The translations under genes were made by a program, and so were the position numbers. DNA of 64,000 nucleotides from Chlorella sorokiniana (taxonomy: Eukaryota > Chlorophyta > Trebouxiophyceae > Chlorellales > Chlorellaceae), in assembly GCA_025917655.1 (NCBI GenBank), contig CP084617.1:558001-622000 (forward strand). Direction: 5' to 3'. Of the stretch, positions 48,601 to 60,700 are shown one piece after another. Below the pieces are notes generated by a model, which had not been told where the DNA came from, made no database searches, and saw nothing but the letters and a program-made list of their open reading frames with translations. How positions within the stretch are numbered: position 1 is the stretch's first letter; every line of letters starts with the position of its first letter.

Positions 48601-50745
48601 GCAGCCAGACGGGGACCCGGCCTGTGCCTCTGCCGCATGCGACGGCCCGGCGGTTGCTGCGGATACCCAGCAGCCTGCAGGGTCCAACCCAGCCCCCGCA
48701 ACGGCCCACCGAGCGACGGCGGCAGCAGGCCCGCACCCTCGCAGCACACCCAGCAATCGAGCCGGCGGCGGCATGAGGCGCGGCTGCAGGGTCTGCTGGG
48801 CAACAGGCAGCGTCCGTATGCGCTGAGGCCCTGCAGGTGAGCGATGAGGTTCTTTGTGTGCAGCTGCGTGCAAGAGTAGCTGCACCCATGGGCGACGGCC
48901 AGGCAGCCCGACCAAGCTTCCTGGCCGTCAATACTCGCCGGCACACCCGAGAGGGCAGTATTCGTGTCTGCACATGTCGGCTCCCCCGCCTTGCACAGGT
49001 CGCATGATGAGTGCGGCAAGTGCTACATGTTGGACTGCCCCTACGCCCACGGGAACAGGGAGCTCCGGAAGCGGGAGGAGAGGTGCGGAGGGGCAGGCTG
49101 CGCCAGCTGTGGAGGAAGCAAGTCTCAGCCTGTTGTCCGCGCCCTGCCATTGAACAACGTATCATGTACCCCGCGGCCTGGTGTGGTGTAGCTGGATAGA
49201 TGCTGAGCTGCAGCGTCGCAGGCAGCGCTGGGAGCAGCGGCAGGAGGAGCTGCGGCAGCAGGCTGATGCGGAAGCCCAGGAGCGGCAGCAGCAGGCTGAG
49301 CGGCTGGCAGAGCTGCGCCAGCAGCAGCGTCAGCAGGAGGATGCACCTCCGGTGCAGCAGCTGTCGGCAGCCGCACTGGCGCAAATGGGCAGGCACAAGC
49401 TGCTTCAGTGCACCACTGCCTTGGTGGAGGCAGGCTTTGACCTGAACCATGCAGTGGTAGCAGCAGGTGTGTGTGGCGGCCGTCTGGACAGCGCTACCTG
49501 ACCACAAGCATACTTGCAAAGCTGCGATGCCCCTTAGATGTTCTGCCAGACATGTTTGCCGTTCATTTTGCTGCCGCAGAGTCGTGCGGAGGAGATGCGG
49601 AGGCGGCGTTTAAGCTGCTGCTGGGCGACGGACCGAGTGATGCGGGCAACGCGTCTGTCCGCATTGAACTGTGAGGGACCTGGCCCAAACATCCTTTGTA
49701 GCGCCATGCCACGCTATGGACGGCACCGCCACGCGGTGCCAGCTCGGCAAACTGAGCATTGTTCTTGCAGCAGGCCCATCTGTTTCTGTTTTCGCACATC
49801 ATGCAGGGAGGCAGAAGCTGTGCTGCACCATGCCCGCCAGCTTGGTTTGCCCGCCGGTGTTGCCGACCGCGCTGTGCTGGCTGCGCATGGCGACTGGGAG
49901 GAAGCCAAGCGGCAGCTGGAGGCCCAGCTTGAGCCTCAAGGCGGCCACGGCTCAGGACAAGTGCGTCACAGGCTGGCTGGCTGGCCCTCACACTCGCTTG
50001 AAACTGCAGGGCGGCTGCGCCCAAGACAAGAGCGATTGTTCAAGGGAAGAGTGTGTGTGGCAAGCACGCCAGCGCCCCCTCCCCTGCCTTGCAGGCCCCT
50101 TTGCCCCTCCCTTTGCCCGTGCCACTAGCCCTGCCTGCGCGCATGGATGGCCCGGCAGCGCCACCCACACCAGGCGAGCAGCCAGACTTGCAGCGTGTGG
50201 CAGAGGCTGGGGCCGGTTGGGGCAAGGAGGATTGGAGTCCCAGCGCAGCTCCAGCGGCAACTCCAGCCGCGCGCGGCCCGGCAGCGTTTGACAGCGGTGA
50301 AGCTGCCGCCAACGGCCCGACAGAGCCAGCTTTGGGCGCAGACGCCGGCCTGCTTGAGGGCTTTGAATCGTATGCAGACGTGATCAGGAGAGCCTGGCGC
50401 GAGGATGCAACACAACCTGCAGCAGCCTCGTTGGAGCCGCCAGTTGGAGAGGGCGTGGCTGCTGCTGGCTCAGCCTTGGCAGGCCAGGCTGGCAGCCCGG
50501 GCCAGGAGCTGCCCACCTCTGCGCCAGCTGGCGGACCCCCAGCACGATGCCCTCGCTGATGTGGAGGCTGCACACGACTCGGCAGCAGCAGTGCCTGCGA
50601 CACCCGCGCCGACGGAGGCTGTGGTGCAGGCTGCACACGGCGAGGCCCCGAGCGCCCAGCGCCCTGTGGCGGCAGCCCCCTGGCGGCCGAGGCAGAGGAG
50701 GAGGAGGATGTGACAGAGCTGCTCAACCTGCTCGGCATTGCTTGA
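45652..50745 (+). CDS. Seven-finger CCCH zinc-finger protein with UBA-like segments
   Basis: Predicted RNA-binding regulator. The start at 45652 gives an N-terminal Cys4 module (YECAICKSEIEAKQAFISGE, then CTACG), then a basic and an acidic stretch (DAEEEEEEEDNLSF). Seven CCCH fingers follow at about 47120-49060: CPSYLKDRRCPQQAACQDAH, CSDLVQRGSCPLDRGCCAA-H, CISHAFHGTCPLGQLCSFAH, CTEYRAYGSCAAGDSCVYAH, CPIWKQFGRCGGSRCAYAH, CHVWKETGACKPDCPFAH and CRSHDECGKCYMLDCPYAH. All have C-x8-C and end C-x3-H; the middle spacing is 5 in the first four and 3-4 in the rest. Next is an Arg/Gln/Glu coiled coil (49190-49340) and two UBA-like helical segments (LVEAGFDLNHAVVAA; ARQLGLPAGVADRAVLAAHG). The end is acidic with TELLNLLGIA. 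Frame slips occur between fingers 6 and 7, near 50535 and at 50676. TGTAA lies at 50810. Confidence 0.82.
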
Positions 50746-50809
50746 CTTGCTGCAGCAGCATCGTAACCGCAGAAGTGTGATATGCTGATCTATGCTATGA
50801 TGCAGAGAC

Positions 50810-50814
50810 TGTAA
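50810..50814 (+). terminator. TGTAA poly(A) signal of the CCCH gene
   Basis: TGTAA, 65 bases after the stop of the CCCH protein. Confidence 0.6.
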
Positions 50815-50950
50815 GGAACGCCGCAATCTTGCCCACGGCGCTCTCAGCGCTTCCGGCAGGTATGGTCGGGGTGGAAGGGAGGCGCAGCTCTTGAGTTTGG
50901 AACCCTGCCCTGGCTTGGCCGTTCTCTACATATCTGTCACTGTGCGAACC

Positions 50951-51726
50951 ATGGAATCCCTCAAGCGCCTGTCTGCCAAGCTGCGTGGCACGGAGGACAC
51001 AAGCACCGCCCCTGGGGCTGGACAGGGCCAGCAGGCGAGCAACAAAAGAGCATCCAAGGCACCCTGCCCACGTTTATCGCCCTCCAAGGCTGCCGCTGCA
51101 GCGTGGCCCTTGCTGCGGCACGCCGCCGCCTGCACAATTCTGGGGAGCACCCCATAGACCTGTAGCAGCATGCCAGGCTGACTTCTGAGAGAACATCAGC
51201 TGTCGTCGTCGATTGCTGCAGGTGGGCATGCCTGCGGCCGCCGGCGCGGTGCAACGGGCTGCTGCACCCGCCGCCGCCCGGCTACTGCTCCAGCGGCCCC
51301 CAAGCTGGCCCGTGTGTCCACTGAGTATGGGGAGGTGGAGGATGCCCTGCCCATCGGAAGGCCCAAGGGTCCGCTCTCGCCGCGCGCGCAGGCCATCAGG
51401 TGCGGCGCGGGTGCTTGAAGTGTAACAGCGATCGGTGAGGTTGGCACGGAACAGTGCTTGCTGAGGCGCTCCATGCAGCTCACTGCGTGCCCCGCCCTGC
51501 ATCGCTTGTTGATGCAGGGAAAGGCTGGGGACGTGCTTTGAGGAGGGCCCGCGTGTGATGTGAGCTTGTGCAGCTAGTGCCTCGGCACAGCCACTAACAG
51601 GGATATTGCAGCAATGCGCCCAGGCTGAAGAGCAACGCATGTCAACGTGACCATGTACAACCCTGTCTGAAATGTGAAGATCAGCAGCAGCTGTTGTGTT
51701 TAAAGCGACTGTTGAGCAACAGTTGA
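50951..51726 (+). CDS. Small uncertain gene, unrecognised product
   Basis: A start at 50951 gives MESLKRLSAKLRGTEDTSTA and a Gln/Lys-rich stretch. After a probable intron (acceptor near 51222), a coding-like exon ends PKLARVSTEYGEVEDALPIG plus RPKGPLSPRAQAIR, with strong G/C third positions and a GT donor at about 51400. A last exon from 51612 (SNAPRLKSNACQ…) would reach a stop at 51726. Individual segments look coding, but the join after the first exon was not resolved. No family recognised. Confidence 0.4.
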
Positions 51727-52235
51727 AAACAGGCTAGCAGTGGAAGGGCGCTGCGAAATGCCAGGGTGGCGGGTAAGCTTTCCACCCGGTTTGTAACGCT
51801 CGGCGTTAGATAGATGAACAGCAAAGCAAGTTTGGAGGATGGAGCAGTCAGCTCAGCGGGAGATCGCTGGGAGCAAGAGGACAGAGCAGGGCAGCATACA
51901 GCGACGAGGACTGGCCGGCAGGGAGGCAAAGAGGAGCACTGGAACCTGGACCCGCTGGAGTGAAGGCCGCAAACTGGGGATGGGCGACGGGGGTGTTGCC
52001 AGGGGGTGCAGCAGGGCGAATGAAAGGCGGTGACTGGCAGGGTCAATATCAGGGCAGCAAAGGGGAGCAGGGGAGCATCCGTGCAGCGGCGGAATCACCG
52101 GCCGCGGTTGCGCTCACGAACAGGGGATGGCTATCCCAGCGCTATGGTACACAAAGATATGATGCATCTAAGGGGCGAACGGGTTGGCTCAGAAGCACCC
52201 GCTGTGCGGCAGTGCTAGGTGCTAGGAAGAGCTCC
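51727..52235. other. Convergent spacer, no gene recognised
   Basis: About 500 purine-rich (+ strand) bases between the small gene and the stop of Mpv17. It should hold both 3' ends. No poly(A) motif was clear. Confidence 0.5.
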
Positions 52236-53583
52236 TCACGCCTCCTCGACCGCAGCAGCGGCGCTGCGGCCAGCCGGCACCTCGGCCACCGCCGCGGCGA
52301 CGATGGGCGCCTGCGCCGCCGTGGCAGCCCGCTCGTGTTGCACCGCGGCCGCCGCAGCGCGTGGCAGCAGCGATGGCGGCGGGGCGCGCGCCGCGGCGGC
52401 CTGCGCGGCCTGGGCTGCAGCTGCGGCCGCCGCCGCGTCTTCTTGCGAGAGCAGCGACCTCCGCTGCGCAATGGCCGCATCAAACTTGCCCTGCATCACG
52501 CTGAGAATGACGGTCCACCCGAAGGAGACGGCAGCGACGTATGGGATGCGCAGGTGTTTGGGCACAAAGGCAAAGTTGACAAACTGCAGGGGGAGGGGGC
52601 CGAGGGTGCGCTTTCAGAGAGGCATGCCATCGGCCGCCGCCGCCGCTGGCAAGGCTGGGTTGCTCCCGACACAGGAGACACGCTCCCGGCATGCAGCGCA
52701 TGGCAAGCCGGCCCAGGGGCCAGCACCAATCGAGGCACGGATGCGCAGCACCAGCATGGTGGTGGCAGATGCACACATTCTGCATCAGCTGGCCGCGCTC
52801 CGGCCGGCCCCCGGCGCCTGGCCGCCATCCGCGCACCTGGGCCGGCACCCACACCATCCACAGCGCCTTGACGCTGTCCCAGATCTCGGCGCGGTACTTC
52901 TCTGCGGCCGCCGACAGCGGCTGGCCCGACACCGCGGCCTTGATGGCGAAGAAGGAGGGGAAGTAGAGGAAGGGGTGGTGGATGCCCTGGTCGATGAAGG
53001 TCTTGATGGGGGCGGTGGCGCGGTGGCCAAAGGCGCGGGTGAGGGGGCCGCACCACTGCGTGAACTTGACGTTGTACAGCCAGTACTGGAAGCCGCCCAG
53101 GTAGGCGAAACCGAAGGCGCAGAAGGCGGCGTGGCGGGTGAGGTCAAAGTCCTCGCGGCCCTCCACCACCTGGGGGTGGGGTCGGGGCGGGAGCAAGGGT
53201 GTGGGCGAGCACAGGCGTGGATGGGTCAGTGGGGACGGTGCACATGGCTGCCGGTGGGGCGACAGCACGGGAAGACCGGGTGCAGCTGCCAACAGCGGCT
53301 GGGGAGGCCCAGCCCCACGCAGGGCGGGCTGGTCCCAGGCGGCAAGAACAGCTGCTTGGCGGCCACGGTGGCGGCGTCAGAAACCCCCGTCTGACCACGG
53401 TGCGTGCGGCGGCGGCGCCCCCGCACCCACCTTCTGCGCGAAGATGTCGGCTGCACTGGTTTTCAGACCTGTGGTGACCATGCCTGTGGTCAGCGGGTGC
53501 GCCTGAGCCGTGCGGTTGTACCAGGCAGCAGCGCTGGCGAAGGGGGCCAGCAGCGTGCGGCCCAGCTGCGCCAGCTGCGCCAT
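52236..53583 (-). CDS. Mpv17/PMP22-family membrane protein
   Basis: Four-span protein of the Mpv17/PMP22 family found in peroxisomal, mitochondrial or plastid membranes. Three exons (53583-53431, 53169-52837, 52583-52236) join in exact phase to 277 residues. Family features: N-terminal WYNRTAQAHPLTTGMVTTGL with SAADIFAQK, then DLTRHAAFCAFGFAYLGGF and the signature WLYNVKF, PIKTFIDQGIHHPFLYFP, and the C-terminal block IWDSVKALWMVWVPAQFVNF followed by AFVPKHLRIPYVAAVSFGW. The usual final aromatic strand ends at WTVILSVMQGK, after which an unusual Ala-rich, probably helical tail of about 90 residues is appended (AAAAAAAAQAAQAAAARAPP). No plastid leader is evident. Confidence 0.93.
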
Positions 53584-54757
53584 GGCGAGCGGTCAGCTGG
53601 CGCGGCGGCGGTCGACGGGCCGGGGGCTGGGGTAGTCCGCTGCGCCCGGCGGGCTGCTGCGGGTGGTGCGGGGCTGCGCCGGCTGGAGGGAGGGCAGGGC
53701 GGAGTGGCAGCACCTGCAAGCGAGCCCAAGGTGCGGCCGGCGAGCCCGGTGAGACGCGCAACCCCGGGCGGATCAGCAGGCAGGGGCAGCTGGACGGTGG
53801 AGCATCCCCAGTGAAGAACCTTTCCTAGAGGAAATACTGATTGATTTTAAAGTCAGTTCACACCAGGAAGGGCACATACCTAGAGCCGCACGCAGCAGCG
53901 ACAGACAGGGGCGTGGGATGAGCGGCAGGTAGGCAGCGGCGGCGGCAAGCGTGCACACGCGATAAGCAGCAGTCCCTTCCGCAGCGCGGTAAACACCTCA
54001 ATACAGCGGAAATGAGAAAGGCGACGTTTGCAAGGATAGCGGGCGAAACTCTTGGTAGCCGATTGTTGTAGGGCTGGTGCAGACGTGCAAGCGCCGCCCG
54101 GCGTTCAAGTACATGACAGATTGGTAAACGCGTCCTGAAAGCGACAGTTTTTCTGCCGGCGGCGCGGGCCGTGACAGTTGCACGCTTGCAGTGGTGCAAG
54201 AGCATGGATCGAACCAACAACTCCTAAATTTAAGTCACAAGCGGCGCCGCTTGCCTGGAGGAACCGCGCCCGCCGCTGCTTCAACAAAGCTTGAACAGGG
54301 TGGCCACTAATGTCCTTGGAGAACGTGCAAAGACACAGGACCAGGATGCCTTCAAGCCATCAAAGATACTCATCACAGTGTTGACAGCAGCGAAGGAAGC
54401 ATTCCACGCTCAGCACGCAGGTCGTTCCAGCACTAAACTAGCGGGCTAAGGGTCATAATATCTTGCCATACCTCACATAATCCATTAAAGGTGAAGGAAG
54501 GTTGCAATTGTGGGCCTATGAAGAGTACCGCGCCCCGCGAGCTCCCGTGTTTCACCTCCTCGCGCCGCCTGTAGCTGCGTGCATCGACCAGGCGGCTACC
54601 AAGCGGGTGCAAGGCGGGGGCGCCTTGCTCGCTGCCGTGCACCCCTCAGCGCCGCAGAGTGCTGCGGCACAGGCGTCCTGGAGCCTGTGCGGGCTCGTAC
54701 TACCGGCAGCCCTGCCCATCTTATCAGTACACTTCATCCTCAAACTCCTGGTACCAA
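53584..54757. other. Divergent intergenic region, Mpv17 and receptor-kinase genes
   Basis: About 1.2 kb with the promoters of both genes. The middle (53800-54500) is AT-richer. No gene, repeat or RNA was recognised. Upstream exons of the gene at 54758 cannot be excluded: its frame stays open back to about 54570. Confidence 0.5.
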
Positions 54758-57700
54758 ATGGACGGAAAGGATGGCACGGACAGCAAGGGCGACGACACTG
54801 CGGACAAGAGCCCAGATGCGCGCTCGGCCGACGATTGCAGCAGCGACGTGCAGGCACCCCACGTGGACTCCCTCCCAACCCTGCACACCCACCCTGGCTG
54901 TGCAGCCCAGCCCATGGCCGCCAGCACCGCCAGCAACGGCAAGGCAGAGCCAGGCGCCGCTGCTCAGCCGCAGACGCTCAAGGCGCGCGCGCAGCGGCTG
55001 GGCCGCTCGGCGGGTCGCATTTGGAGCGAGCTGCCCACGGCGTGCAAGGCGACGCTCATCGTGGCAGGTGGGCCCCCGCAGAAGCACTGGCGCTGCGTGC
55101 CAACCCGCTGCAGCTCACCAGCGCCGACGGGCAGAGACGGCGGAGGGCTTCACCTCCCGCGGGCCCCTTTCCACACCCCCGTCTCGCCACAACCAGCGCC
55201 CCCCCCCCGCTCTTTCCCCCTGCAGTGATCAACTTTGTCTTGTCCGTGACCTATGCCATCGGAGCGGTAGCCCTCACCACAGCTGATGAGGAGCTTCACA
55301 TCACGCTTATCATCCTGGTGGGGCGCCGCCGCATCGCAGCGCACAATCACTCCGCCATCTGTTACCCCCGCCCTGCGCCGACGCGCGTGCGGGCGGGCCC
55401 TCCCACCCAAGCACACACACACCCAGCACCCCCTTGCCCTCCACGCAACTTCTTGCGGCGACCCAAAGCACACCACCACCAACACAAACACGTTCCTTCT
55501 GCGGCCGCAGATCTCCGCGGTGTTTGTCGTGTTCTCGGTGGCCGATGCCATCATCTACGAGAACACGCTGGAGCTGGCCACCAGCGTGGTGATCGGTGCG
55601 CGGGCAGGGCGGCGCGTTCCAGCAAGCTACCGCAGCCAGCGAGTTTTGCAGGCACTGCACAGCCGTGGGTGCTGTGCAACGGGCCAGCCGCCTCCGCTTG
55701 CATGCCCGCAGCCTCTGTGCCCGTCTGCCGCCTGCTGCCTGCTGCCTGCTGTGCCAAGGTCTGGGCAGCTGCTTCAGAGGGCAGTGACGCGGGAAGCTGG
55801 GCCGTTGCTCACTTGCAGGTGGCGGCACGGCCCAGCAGCCGCCCACCGGCGCTCTGAGCCCCACCCCCTGCCGCGACCCTGCCGTGCAGACACGCTGGTG
55901 CTGGCGCGCATCATCTTCTTCGCTTTTGAGGGCTCCTCCCACGCTGCCTTCAAGATCGCCTGGTGCACCATGATGCTCGTTGTGCAGACCATCTACATGG
56001 TGAGGAGCTGTGCGGGACGCGGCCGCAGTGCTGTGCGTGTGGGTTGAGGCGGATGAGGGGGATGAGCCGCGAGCGTGTTGGTGCTTGTGGGGCGGCGGGT
56101 GGGGTGAGGGAGGCGGGGAGGGGGCTGGGGGGAGGGGGTATCTCGGCCAGGGGAGTGGGCTGCTGCAGCTGATAATCATGACGATAACGCACCCAGCGAT
56201 GTGATGCACAGTACTCATTCATTTCAGGTTTTCAGGCAGCGGGGTAAGCGTAGCGCAGACAGTTTTTTCCCTGCCATCCTGCTGCCATCCCATTCAACTT
56301 TGTTCCTCCCTTCCGCCAGGTGGTGGCTTTGCTTGCGTACCGCGAGTTTGGGTGGCGGCTGTACAGCAAGCTCGGGGTGGACTTCCGCGAGAAGGGCGCC
56401 GCTGACAAGTGCGCTGATGCTGCTGCTGCCGTGCGGCTGCCAGTGGCGGGGACAGCCTGGGAGCCTGCCTACCCCGTCTGTGCTGGCCTGCCGTTGCTCC
56501 GTGTTGCCGTTGCAGTAGGCCGCAAGCTGTCACCGCGGTTGGCGCCTGCATTTAGCGGCCCCTACCCCTGGCCACCCTCACCACGCCTTGTACACACACA
56601 CATGCGGCCCCGCGCGCGCGACCCCCCCCGATCCTCTGCAGGATGCGCATGGCCATCATGCGCAACTCATACGCCACCCTGCTCAAAGTCACGGGCATGC
56701 TGCTGGTGGGTGGGGCTGCCTCCTCGCCGCTCCTTGCCCGCAGCCGCTGGCAGGGCTGCCCTGCGCACGTGGGCGGCTGGGCTCCGGCGGCTTGCAGCTC
56801 GCGTGCAGCAGGCGGCTTCCCTCGTCGCCCGCCCCGCGCACCACACGTGCGGGGGCCCAGCCGCTGCGTGTCCGCCACGCTGTGCACGCTGTGCAGGTCG
56901 TGCTGTGCGCGCTGGGCATCGACGTGTCGGTGGAGAAGCGCGGCGGCGACGTGCTGGTGCAGCTGATGGTTGTCAGCCTGGTGGGGCTGGCACTGGGCGG
57001 CGCCGCCATCGCGCTCGCCGTGGTGCTTGTGCTGGTGCGGCGCGAACGGCCCGCCCCACCCCCGCTGCTGCTGGCCTTCCACATCCTGATGCCGCTGTCC
57101 GTGGGCCAGAGCGTCGCCACCATCGCCATGTACAACGTGGAGTGAGCGCCGCCGCCGGGGCCGCTGCGCGGGCGGTGGTGCCGCCGCCGCCAGCGGCGCT
57201 CTCGCCTCCGCTCTGTTCCCTTGGCTGGCTGCTGTGTGGAGGCATGCCCGTCGAGAAATTCCACCCCTTGCGCATGCAGGGCCAACGACGCCGCCAACGC
57301 CTCCATCTCTCTGCACGTCGCTGCCGTCACTTACTTCGTGTTTGGCATAGCGTGAGTGGGAGCAGGGCATGAACCGTCGGCCGCTCTGAGTCTTGACCGC
57401 AGTGTTTGCTGCGCCTCCTGCGCCAGGAAAATGATCCGCACTGTTGCAATGCAACATGCCAACAAGCGCCGCCTCCCTGCTGCTGCCCGCCGCGCAGTGT
57501 GTGGGTCAGCACACAGCTCCTGTACCGCAAGCAGGAGCGGGACAGGAAGAACGGCGCCGCAAGCGTCACGCTCAGCGCCGGTGGCCAGTCCAGCGTCGTG
57601 GCGGCAGGTGCCTCGCTGATGCTGCCGGCGTCGCTGCTGTCATGCAACATGCCTCGCCGTCGCACCGCCCACAGATTCGGCGCCGCAGGCCGCCGTGCAT

Positions 57701-60700
57701 CCAGCCCGGGCGCCGCTGTGTTTGGCCCTGCCTTGCAGGGGGACCCGCTGCTGGCGCCGATGCAGGCGGGTGCTTGGATCGGCAAGCCCACACCCGCAAG
57801 CCCCCGCAAAGTGCGCTTCTTCCAGCTGTCGTACGACGGCTCCACGCTGCGCTGGGGCTGGAACAAGTGAGCCCCCTTGCTTTTGTATAATAATCTTGGT
57901 ATGGGTGGAGTGGGGTGGAGTGGGCTGAGGGGGTGGGGCGATTGATGGCAAAGCTGCCAGTTGCAGGCCGAGCTGCCAGCCGAGCTGAGCGTGGCTGCGC
58001 TTGCTTGCCGTGCTGGGGCGCGGTGCAGCCCGGCCGGTCCAGGCTGGTGCAGGCATGACGCTGTGCCGCCTCGCCTCGTACCGCCTTGTACCGCAGATTC
58101 GTGCGGCTGTACTACATAGAGGACCTCACCTGCGACGACCTGCACCTCTCCATCACGCTGGCCTTCCCCTTTGATGCGGAGCTGATGCTCAAGTTCAAGG
58201 GTGCGCCGCGCGTGCACTGCCTGCATGGCATACCTGCCGCCTGTACCGCTACCCTGCTGCATTCTACCCTGCAGGCGCGGGCAGCACAGGGGCTGGCACT
58301 GCCTGCGCGCTGGGGCAGAGGGGGGGCTGGCGTTGCAGGGCAGGTGTAGGGCCGCCCAGGCTGCTCGCTCAACCGCCCTGCACCACCCGCACACGCTTGC
58401 GCTCCACCGCATGCAACTCGCACGCCCTGTGGTGCTGCAGATCCCGCGACGTACCACGCCTGGCGCCGCGGCCTGGCTCACCTGCTGCTCATGCTGATGG
58501 CCCCGGACGCGCGCGCGCCTCACGAGGCGCTGGAGGACGGCGGCGGCGGCAGCGGTCGGCGCCCGGCGGGCGCGTGCTGCTGGGCCAGACGACGAGCCGC
58601 CAGCTGCTGGGCGTGCCCAGCCGCGCCACGATGGCCCTCGTCACCGGCAGCGCCGCCTCCGCGCGGCGCCCTCTGCGCCGGGCGACGCGCCGCTCAGCGG
58701 CGGCCGGGGCAGCCTGCGGGGCAAGCGCATGCTGGAGCAGCTGGGTGTTCGGGTGCAGGAGATGGGGCGCCTCTTCCGCTCCGCATCGCTCGGCAAGCCC
58801 CGCTCCAGTGGCCCCTCGTGGAGCCAGGGGGCGGAAGCGACGGGCAGCGAGGCGGGCGCAGCCGCCTGGGACGAGGAGGCCGGCAGCAGCAGCGGCGGCC
58901 GACGCACCGCCAGCGGCTCTCTGCGCACGCCGCGGCGCTCGGCGGCGGCGCCCCGAGCAGCGAGGCGGCCCGGCTGCGGCGGGAGGCCGACCGCAGCGAG
59001 CAGCTGGAGAAGCGGCGGCGCATGGCGGCCTACCTGCGCTCGCTGGCGGCGGCGGCGCAGCCCCGGCGGCGGAGCGCCGCCCCGGCGGCCGCCCGCCGCC
59101 CATGGCGGCAGCGGTGATGGCCGCGGCGCCAGGCAAAGGTGCCATCCCCGTCGCCGCGAGGCTGAGCACGGTGGAGAGCGGCGACGTGCGCGTTTCTGCG
59201 GGCGGGGTGTTGACCGCGGATGTCGGCGTGCAGACAGACGAGTCGGAGCTGCTGATGGCGGCGGGGCTGGGCACTCCGCGCTCGCTGCGCAAGCGAGGCA
59301 GCGGCCTCAGCGGGCTGGCGGACGCGCCGCCGTCTGCCCGCCGCCTGCAGCGGCTGCGGGAGGAGCAGGTGGAGGCAGCGGTGCCGCCCGTGCCGCCCGC
59401 CTTGGATGCCTGCGACGCCGGCGTTGCGGCGCAGTACGCGGCGGCAATGGCGGTGGCGGCAGGCGCGGCAGGGCTGGGGGCAGCGGGGCGGGAGCCTAGC
59501 CCGGCCGCCGCCTCCGATAGACAGCAGCAGCAGCAGGATCAGCAGCAGCAGGCATCGGCCGATGCGGATGCCGACTTAGCGGCGCAGTATGCGGCGGCGA
59601 TGGCAGCAAGCGGCGGCAGCGGGGTTATGCAGCCACCGACGCCGGCACAGCAGCAGCAGCAGCAGCAGGCACCTGAGGGGGATGCCGACGTAGCTGCCCA
59701 ATACATGGCGGCAATGGCGGCGGCGGCAGCTGGCGGCGGCGGCGCCGCCGCGCCCGCAGCTGCCTCCGCCGGCTTCGCGGCGGCTTCCGCGGACGGCACC
59801 GCCGAGGCTGACCTGGCAGCGCAGTACCTTGCGGCCCTGCAGGCGGCAGCCGCGGGCGGCGGCGCGCCGGCTGCGGCACCGTTTCCACCAGCGTCGTCGC
59901 TGGCAGCTCCTGTGCGGGGGCGGGCTGGAGGGGTGGGCCCAGGGCGGGGCCACCCTGCGGGGCCTGCCCCCCGCCGCTCGCTCTCCATCACCTCCCCGGC
60001 ACCGCCGCCTCCCCGCTGGAGCAGCTGGCGTGGCAGCAGCAGGCGGCGGCGTCGGCCCGGCTGGCCGCCTCGCTCACACCGGGCTCCTCTGCCCCTTCCA
60101 TGGGCCTGGGCCCAGCAGGTGGGCTGCCAGCAAGCGCGCTTGAAACAGCGACGGAGCGGGTTGAAAGCGGATGGTTGGAGACTGGGCGTGTGCCCCGCCC
60201 GTCTGCTGCCCGTTCCGGCTGCACTGTCTGCGTGCATCCGCGCAGGAGGGCTAGTCCGGGGCATGCTCTCCTTCTCAACCCCCCTCCACCCGCTCTCGTA
60301 TGCCTTGCCGCAGGCGGCGGCGGCCTCTGGCAGCTGGCGGCGGCGGTGGACGTGATTGACTACGAGGAGCTTTCCTTTGGCAAGCTGCTGGGGGCGGGTG
60401 AGCTTTGCGACTGCCGTGCCGATGCCGCCACGCCGCTGCCCTAACAGACACAAGGGCGACGGGGCGGGGGCCTGCGGTCTGTTTTCGGCGCGGCGAGGCA
60501 TCGCACCGAGTGGCTTTTCCACTCCGCCCCCACCCACCCCACCTGCTGTTGTTGCCGCACGGTCCACCCCACCTTCTGTGTTGATCGCCGCCGCTCCACA
60601 CCACTCCTGCTTCGTTACTCAAAAACTCGCCGACCGTGCAGGCGCGGAGGGCGCGGTGTATGCGGCCTGGTTCCTGGAGTCGCCCGTGGCGGTGAAGAAG

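Noticed and set aside
54190-54290. GGTTCGATCC-like T-loop on the minus strand, suggesting a tRNA
   Set aside because: The flanking five-base stem does not pair and no acceptor or anticodon arm can be drawn.
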